NCBI GenBank assembly: GCA_007119345.1 | Contig: SKPV01000155.1 | Coordinates: 1-27,237 of the forward strand | DNA length: 27,237 bases | Direction of reading: 5' to 3' | Source: Halovivax sp. | Lineage (GTDB): Archaea > Halobacteriota > Halobacteria > Halobacteriales > Natrialbaceae | In this document: positions 23,582 through 27,237 of the stretch, one piece after another | How positions within the stretch are numbered: the first letter of the stretch is position 1 | Layout of the letters: every line of letters begins with the position of its first letter | The notes under the pieces: model-generated | What the model saw: the letters and a program-made list of their open reading frames with translations, nothing else | Told to the model about the DNA's origin: nothing | Database searches by the model: none | Position numbers and translations under genes: made by a program

Positions 23582-23595
23582 TCGTTCACGAACGA
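23582..23595. promoter_or_regulatory. Inverted repeat upstream of the 216-aa protein gene
   Basis: TCGTTCACGAACGA is a perfect 6-bp inverted repeat with a 2-nt centre, starting 16 nt upstream of the TATA-like box at 23558-23566 on the minus strand. This position suits a regulator-binding site. Confidence 0.3.
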
Positions 23596-23654
23596 CCGTT
23601 TTGAGGGAAATTTCGACCGTTTCCGGGCGGTCACGAACGGACGGCGATCGGTCG

Positions 23655-23710
23655 GGAACAGACGATCGATGGGCGTTTGCGCGGAACAGACCGTCGACGG
23701 GCGTTTGCGC
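23655..23710. repeat. 28-bp tandem repeat, two copies
   Basis: 23655-23682 and 23683-23710 match at 25 of 28 positions. Each begins GGAACAGA and ends GGGCGTTTGCGC. Confidence 0.8.
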
Positions 23711-23931
23711 GGGTTCCGTCCGGGGCGAACGACGGCGGGGCGCGGACCGATCCGACGATCGCGAGCGACGAAAACACCGTCCGCGACCGTCGACGAACCC
23801 CTGCGCGACGGTCGACCAACTCGTCCGCGAAGATCGACGTACTCGCCTACGAGGTCGACGAGCCAGCCCCCGTGCGATCGCCGCCGGATCGTCCGACGGC
23901 GTCGACGGGCGATCTTCCCGCGGACGGCCAC

Positions 23932-23938
23932 ATTTTAG
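23932..23938 (+). promoter_or_regulatory. TATA-like promoter of the alpha/beta hydrolase gene
   Basis: ATTTTAG is centred 28 nt upstream of the ATG at 23963. Confidence 0.55.
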
Positions 23939-23962
23939 GCGCTCGCCGACGAACGCGGCGGT

Positions 23963-24682
23963 ATGCGACACCGGATCTTCAACGAGGCGGGCGAGGAGGA
24001 CCTGGTCTTCGTCATGGGGTGGGGTAACCGCTGGACCCACGAGAACGTCAGCTGGCTGATCGGCAAGCTGGGCAACGCCGGCTACCGGGTCCACGCGTTC
24101 GAGATCCCGACGGACATCGCGGACTTCAAGGCCGACTGGCTGGAGCCCGTCGCCGAGTACGTGCGCGATCTCGAGGACTACCAGCTGCTCGGTCACAGCG
24201 CCGGCGCGCTGATCGGACAGGCGCTCGACGGGGCCGAGAACCACGTCTACCTCAGCCCCTTCTGGGGCTACGGCGAGCTGTACGACGAGCGGATCCTCCG
24301 GGCGGTCGCGCGGGTTCCGAGCGACTTCCCGTTCGTCCCCGCCGGCCAGCTCGACCGCGACGCGCTCGGCGAGGAGGCGACCGACCACCAGCTGGCGACC
24401 CTGCCCCGGTGGGTGTCGCCGGCCTTCCTCCGGGAGACCCTGCGAGCCCAGGAGGAACTGCTCGCGATCGACCACGACGCGGTCGTCTTCTGCTCGCTGG
24501 GCGACCCGGTCGTGCGGCTGGGGGCGATCGGCGATCGCGTCCCGGCCGAGCACGTCGTCCTCTACGACGGCGGCCACGAGCTGTTCTCCTCGCTCGCCCG
24601 CGAGCGATACGTTGACACCCTCCTGGAGGCGCTCGCCGACGGCGCCACCGCGATCGAGGGGCCGCCGGTCCTCGCGGAGTGA
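23963..24682 (+). CDS. Alpha/beta hydrolase-fold protein
   Basis: The product (239 aa) has the nucleophile elbow GHSAGA (Ser79), preceded by strand VFVMGWGNRW (an oxyanion-hole type loop). A candidate acid is Asp181 in SLGDPVVR and a candidate base His205 in GGHELF. The triad order and spacing fit the alpha/beta hydrolase fold, so esterase, lipase-like or thioesterase activity is possible; the substrate is unknown. It has no signal peptide and is therefore cytoplasmic. The start is fixed by a TATA-like box 28 nt upstream. The ncsA gene follows after 96 nt with only a weak candidate promoter, so the two may be cotranscribed. Confidence 0.85.
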   Translation: MRHRIFNEAGEEDLVFVMGWGNRWTHENVSWLIGKLGNAGYRVHAFEIPTDIADFKADWLEPVAEYVRDLEDYQLLGHSAGALIGQALDGAENHVYLSPFWGYGELYDERILRAVARVPSDFPFVPAGQLDRDALGEEATDHQLATLPRWVSPAFLRETLRAQEELLAIDHDAVVFCSLGDPVVRLGAIGDRVPAEHVVLYDGGHELFSSLARERYVDTLLEALADGATAIEGPPVLAE

Positions 24683-24778
24683 GCGACGGTCGCGTCCCGC
24701 CTCGTCGCCGATCGACCGTCTCCCGCGGCGACCGGCGGTGCGAAACGGACTTCCGCCCGCGCCGTCAACGTCGCTCCG

Positions 24779-25744
24779 ATGGACTGCGACCGGTGTTCGG
24801 ACGAGGCGGTCATGCACGCCGCTTACTCGGGGGCCCACCTCTGTGCGAGCCATTTCTGCGAGTCGGTCGAAAAGCGGGTGCGTCGCCGGGTCCGGCGGGA
24901 CGGTCTCGTCCCCCGGGAGGCCACGCCGGAGAACCCGCAAACGTGGGTGATCGGTCTCTCCGGCGGCAAGGATAGCGTCGTCCTCACCCAGGTCCTCCAC
25001 GAGACGTTCGCCGAGGATCCCCGGATCGAGCTCGTCGCCCTGACGATCCACGAGGGGATCGAGGGCTACCGCGATAAGAGTCTGGACGCCTGCGTCGAGC
25101 TGTCCGAGGCCCTCGGCATCCGCCACGAGGTCGTCAGCTACGCCGAGGAGTTCGGAATCCGGATGGACGAGGTCGTCGAGGACGATCCCGAGAACATGGC
25201 CGCCTGCGCGTACTGCGGCGTCTTCCGCCGGGACGTCCTCTCGCGGTACGCCGAGGATCTCGGCGCGAACCTGTTACTGACGGGCCACAACCTCGACGAC
25301 GAGGCCCAGACGGCGCTGATGAACTTCCTCGAGGGCGACGTCGGCCAGATCGCCAAGCACTTCGACGCGAGCCTGGGCCCGCTCGCGGAACGCGAGACCC
25401 AGGAGGCGTTCGTCCCCCGCGCGAAGCCGCTCCGGGACGTCCCGGAGAAGGAAGTGGCCTTGTACGCCCACCTCCGGAACCTGCCGGCCCACATCACCGA
25501 GTGTCCCCACGCGAGCGAAGCCTACCGCGGCGAAATCCAGCGGCTGCTGTACGAGCTGGAGGAGAATCACCCGGGGACCAGGCACTCGATCATGGCCGGA
25601 TACGAGGAACTCTCCGGCGTGGCCGCCTCCCGCTACGGAGAGGAGGACGGCGTCGAGCTGCAGGAGTGTCCGGAGTGCGGGTCGACGACGTCCGTCACCG
25701 GCGACCGCTGTCGGAAGTGTACGCTGCTCGACGCGCTCGCCTGA
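24779..25744 (+). CDS. ncsA: tRNA 2-thiolation protein NcsA (TtuA/Ncs6 family)
   Basis: The product (321 aa) is a PP-loop ATPase that adenylates U34 of certain tRNAs and inserts sulphur delivered by a ubiquitin-like SAMP protein. An N-terminal zinc site starts CDRC (Cys3, Cys6) with further ligands around His20-Cys27. The PP-loop SGGKDS is at 61-66. Cys143 and Cys146 (CAYC), together with Cys242 (ECPHAS), match the cysteines that bind the Fe-S cluster in TtuA. TGHNLDDEAQT (168-178) is typical of the family. A C-terminal zinc ribbon uses Cys297, Cys300, Cys311 and Cys314. The length is normal. The gene lies downstream of the alpha/beta hydrolase and is convergent with the DedA-type gene. Confidence 0.92.
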   Translation: MDCDRCSDEAVMHAAYSGAHLCASHFCESVEKRVRRRVRRDGLVPREATPENPQTWVIGLSGGKDSVVLTQVLHETFAEDPRIELVALTIHEGIEGYRDKSLDACVELSEALGIRHEVVSYAEEFGIRMDEVVEDDPENMAACAYCGVFRRDVLSRYAEDLGANLLLTGHNLDDEAQTALMNFLEGDVGQIAKHFDASLGPLAERETQEAFVPRAKPLRDVPEKEVALYAHLRNLPAHITECPHASEAYRGEIQRLLYELEENHPGTRHSIMAGYEELSGVAASRYGEEDGVELQECPECGSTTSVTGDRCRKCTLLDALA

Positions 25745-25756
25745 AATCGGATTTCA
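25742..25756. terminator. Small hairpin at the convergent end of ncsA
   Basis: TGAAATCGGATTTCA is a perfect 6-bp stem with a 3-nt loop that includes the ncsA stop codon. Read on the plus strand it ends in ATTTCA, a weak T-run. It could end transcription or protect the 3' end. Confidence 0.35.
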
Positions 25757-25789
25757 CGGCGAGCGACGCGGGATCACGACGAGACGGCA

Positions 25790-26326
25790 TCAGATTCCGA
25801 CGAAGAGGCGACCGAGGCCGAGCACGCCCCGGGCCGCTCCGAGCAGGAGCAGCATGTACGCCAGGTTGCCGGCGCCTGCGGCCGCGGCGTACCGGCGCTC
25901 CGGATACGCGCTCAGCCCGGCGACGATCGGGACGACGGTCCGGATCACCGGGAGCGCGGTACAGACGACGACGCCGAGCGCGCCGAACCGGTCGACCTGT
26001 CGCTCGACCAGTCCGATCCACCGGCGCCCGAGCCACCGCCGCACCAGTCCGGGGAGTCGGTCCAGGATCGCGAACGACCAGCGATCGCCGCCCGGAGCCG
26101 ACGCGGTCGGCGTAAACGCGCGGTAGAGCACCCACTGACCGATCGTGGCGCCGAGCGCGCAGCCGACCAGCACGACGCCCACGATCGGCCACGGCGGCGT
26201 GAGTACCGACACGTACGCGACGAAAAAGACGGCCGGCTGGAGGAGTTTTCCGACCACCAGCCCCTCGGTTACGAAGAACGCGCAGAACGCGACGGCGACG
26301 CCCACCGAGACGAGTGTCGTTTCCAT
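25790..26326 (-). CDS. DedA/VTT family membrane protein
   Basis: The product (178 aa) belongs to the DedA (SNARE-associated/VTT) family of membrane proteins, several of which act as lipid scramblases or flippases. Landmarks are an acidic residue in the first helical region (Glu21-Gly22), the re-entrant-loop style Gly/Pro segment LTPPWPIVG, GALGATIGQWVLYR, and the conserved VIRTVVPIVAG (127-137) with its Arg and Pro. About four or five hydrophobic segments are visible. It is shorter than many bacterial DedA proteins but usual for haloarchaea. The ATG at 26326 has only a weak TATA-like sequence at the leaderless position; a much stronger one (GGTTTATCTTTTT, minus strand, about 26387-26399) would give a leader of some 45 nt. 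Confidence 0.85.
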   Translation of the reverse strand: METTLVSVGVAVAFCAFFVTEGLVVGKLLQPAVFFVAYVSVLTPPWPIVGVVLVGCALGATIGQWVLYRAFTPTASAPGGDRWSFAILDRLPGLVRRWLGRRWIGLVERQVDRFGALGVVVCTALPVIRTVVPIVAGLSAYPERRYAAAAGAGNLAYMLLLLGAARGVLGLGRLFVGI

Positions 26327-26692
26327 TATCTTTCAATCAGCGGCCTCGAATCGCGGCTCTCGCTCAGTTCGTCGTGGTACGGTCGCCAAAAAGATAAACC
26401 TTCGACGATCTTGTCCGAACAAAAGTAACGAACATTCGGCGTGTCGAGCCGACCGGGCGGAACCGTCGGCGCGATCGCTCGCGGGATCGGTCGGCGGGTT
26501 GCGGGACCGGACCGCGGCATCGGTCGGCGGGTTGCGGGACCGGACCGCGGCATCGGTCGGCGGGTTGCGAAACCGAACCGCGGCATCGGTCGACGCCGCG
26601 GTGAGAACGAGCCCGTCGCTCGGCAGTCGAACGGCGAAAAACGGCTCGCGAGTCGTCAGACGATCGTCTTACACCGCCGAGACGGCGGCCGA
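26327..26692. other. Gene-free interval between the DedA-type gene and ftsZ2
   Basis: The interval holds the presumed promoter of the DedA-type gene (A/T-rich 26387-26399 and 26419-26435) and a 33-bp tandem repeat. No frame resembles a protein; long frames over the repeat exist only because 33 is divisible by three. Confidence 0.6.
26486..26596. repeat. 33-bp tandem repeat, three full copies and a partial one
   Basis: Units are 26486-26518, 26519-26551 and 26552-26584, with a partial unit from 26585. The first two are identical; the third differs at three G-to-A positions. Each starts ATCGGTCGGCGGGTTGCG. Confidence 0.9.
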
Positions 26693-27237
26693 CTACCGGA
26701 TGACGTCGACGCCGTTGTTGCGCTCGAGCTCGTCGCGGCCGCCGTCGCTGTGGACGCCGCCGCCGAAGCCGTCGGAACGCTGGCGGTCGAGGTTGTTGCT
26801 GGCGTCGAAGTCCGCCTCGTTGACGCCCTCGATGCTCGCGCGGGACTTGTCGGCCTGTTTCTGGGTGGTCGGGCCGAGAACCTGCGCGCTCTGGACGCCG
26901 GTCATGATGGCCATGACGCGGACCTTGCCCTTGTAGTTCTCCTGGATGCGGGCGCCCCAGATGACGTTCGCGCTCGCCTCGAGGCGCTCGGTGATGTTGT
27001 CGGCGATGCCCTCGGCCTCCTTCAGCGTGAGGTCGGGGCCGCCGGTGATGTGGACCAGCCCGCCGGAGGCGCCGCGGTAGTCGACGTCTAACAGCGGGTG
27101 GTTCATCGCGTCGCGGACGACCTCCTCGGTCTTGTTCTTGTCCTGGGTCTCGCCGACGAGCATCACCGCGACGCCGCCCTGGTTCATGATCGTGGACATG
27201 TCCGCGTAGTCCAGGTTGATCAGGCTCGGCTGGGTGA
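26693..27237 (-). CDS. ftsZ2: Cell division protein FtsZ2, C-terminal part (partial)
   Basis: About 180 C-terminal residues are in the window; the gene continues past the right edge. The segment SLINLDYADMSTIMNQGG and GGVAVMLVGETQDKNK match the start of the FtsZ C-terminal domain. ITGGPDLTLKEAEG and ASANVIWGARI follow in the expected order. The form GGVAVMLVGE and the end SAQVLGPTTQKQADK match haloarchaeal FtsZ2 rather than FtsZ1 or CetZ as I remember them. FtsZ2 polymerises with FtsZ1 at mid-cell, and in Haloferax it is needed for constriction (established knowledge). The protein ends in a disordered Asp/Asn/Gly-rich tail with NNGVDVIR, probably a short partner-binding motif. The GTP-binding domain is outside the window. 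Confidence 0.9.
   Translation of the reverse strand, partial: TQPSLINLDYADMSTIMNQGGVAVMLVGETQDKNKTEEVVRDAMNHPLLDVDYRGASGGLVHITGGPDLTLKEAEGIADNITERLEASANVIWGARIQENYKGKVRVMAIMTGVQSAQVLGPTTQKQADKSRASIEGVNEADFDASNNLDRQRSDGFGGGVHSDGGRDELERNNGVDVIR

Larger units (their letters stand above)
23535..23962. other. Gene-free divergent interval (428 nt)
   Basis: No frame here looks haloarchaeal. It contains the minus-strand TATA-like box at 23558-23566, an inverted repeat TCGTTC-AC-GAACGA at 23582-23595 just upstream of that box, a 28-bp tandem repeat (23655-23710) and the plus-strand TATA box at 23932-23938. Confidence 0.6.

Overview
The window is chromosomal DNA from a halophilic archaeon (Halobacteria). 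The evidence is the very high G+C, strongly acidic proteins, twin-arginine (Tat) rather than Sec signals on exported enzymes, TATA boxes centred 26-28 nt upstream of start codons (leaderless transcription), and archaeal genes such as RIO2 kinase, NcsA and FtsZ2. I see no tRNA, rRNA, IS element, CRISPR array or phage gene. All functional names come from motifs and remembered families; nothing was searched.

Region 1 (1-2402) holds the start of a membrane protein with a long Asp/Ser/Gly linker (minus strand, cut by the window edge), a divergent HtpX-like M48 membrane protease, and an unrecognised small membrane protein.

Region 2 (about 2587-12797) is the most unusual part: an island of four large Tat-exported proteases around one tandem winged-helix regulator. 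The order is a large S8 subtilase with a C-terminal module (2643-5354), a small S8 subtilase (5461-6909), the regulator (7030-7668), an M14 carboxypeptidase with the same C-terminal module (7788-11063), and a second small S8 subtilase that is a paralogue of the first (11307-12797). It therefore reads as two copies of a pair, a module-bearing protease followed by a small subtilase, on either side of a regulator. The two module-bearing genes share a 13-nt upstream element and a stretch of 61 identical nucleotides in the module. Each small subtilase is preceded by a strong inverted repeat and has no clear TATA box, so I infer two protease transcription units with internal RNA structure.

Region 3 (12798-27237) is mostly housekeeping: a multi-pass membrane protein, RIO2 kinase, an acyl-CoA ligase, a small nucleotidyltransferase, a lipoate-protein ligase family enzyme, a Tat-exported HtrA-type protease, endonuclease IV, a methyltransferase, a two-helix membrane protein, a conserved haloarchaeal protein, an alpha/beta hydrolase, the tRNA-thiolation protein NcsA, a DedA/VTT membrane protein, and the 3' part of ftsZ2. 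Its intergenic spaces carry six short tandem repeats (periods 21, 28, 32, 33, 38 and 41 bp), one of which supplies the apparent promoter of the lipoate ligase gene. The protease island has none.
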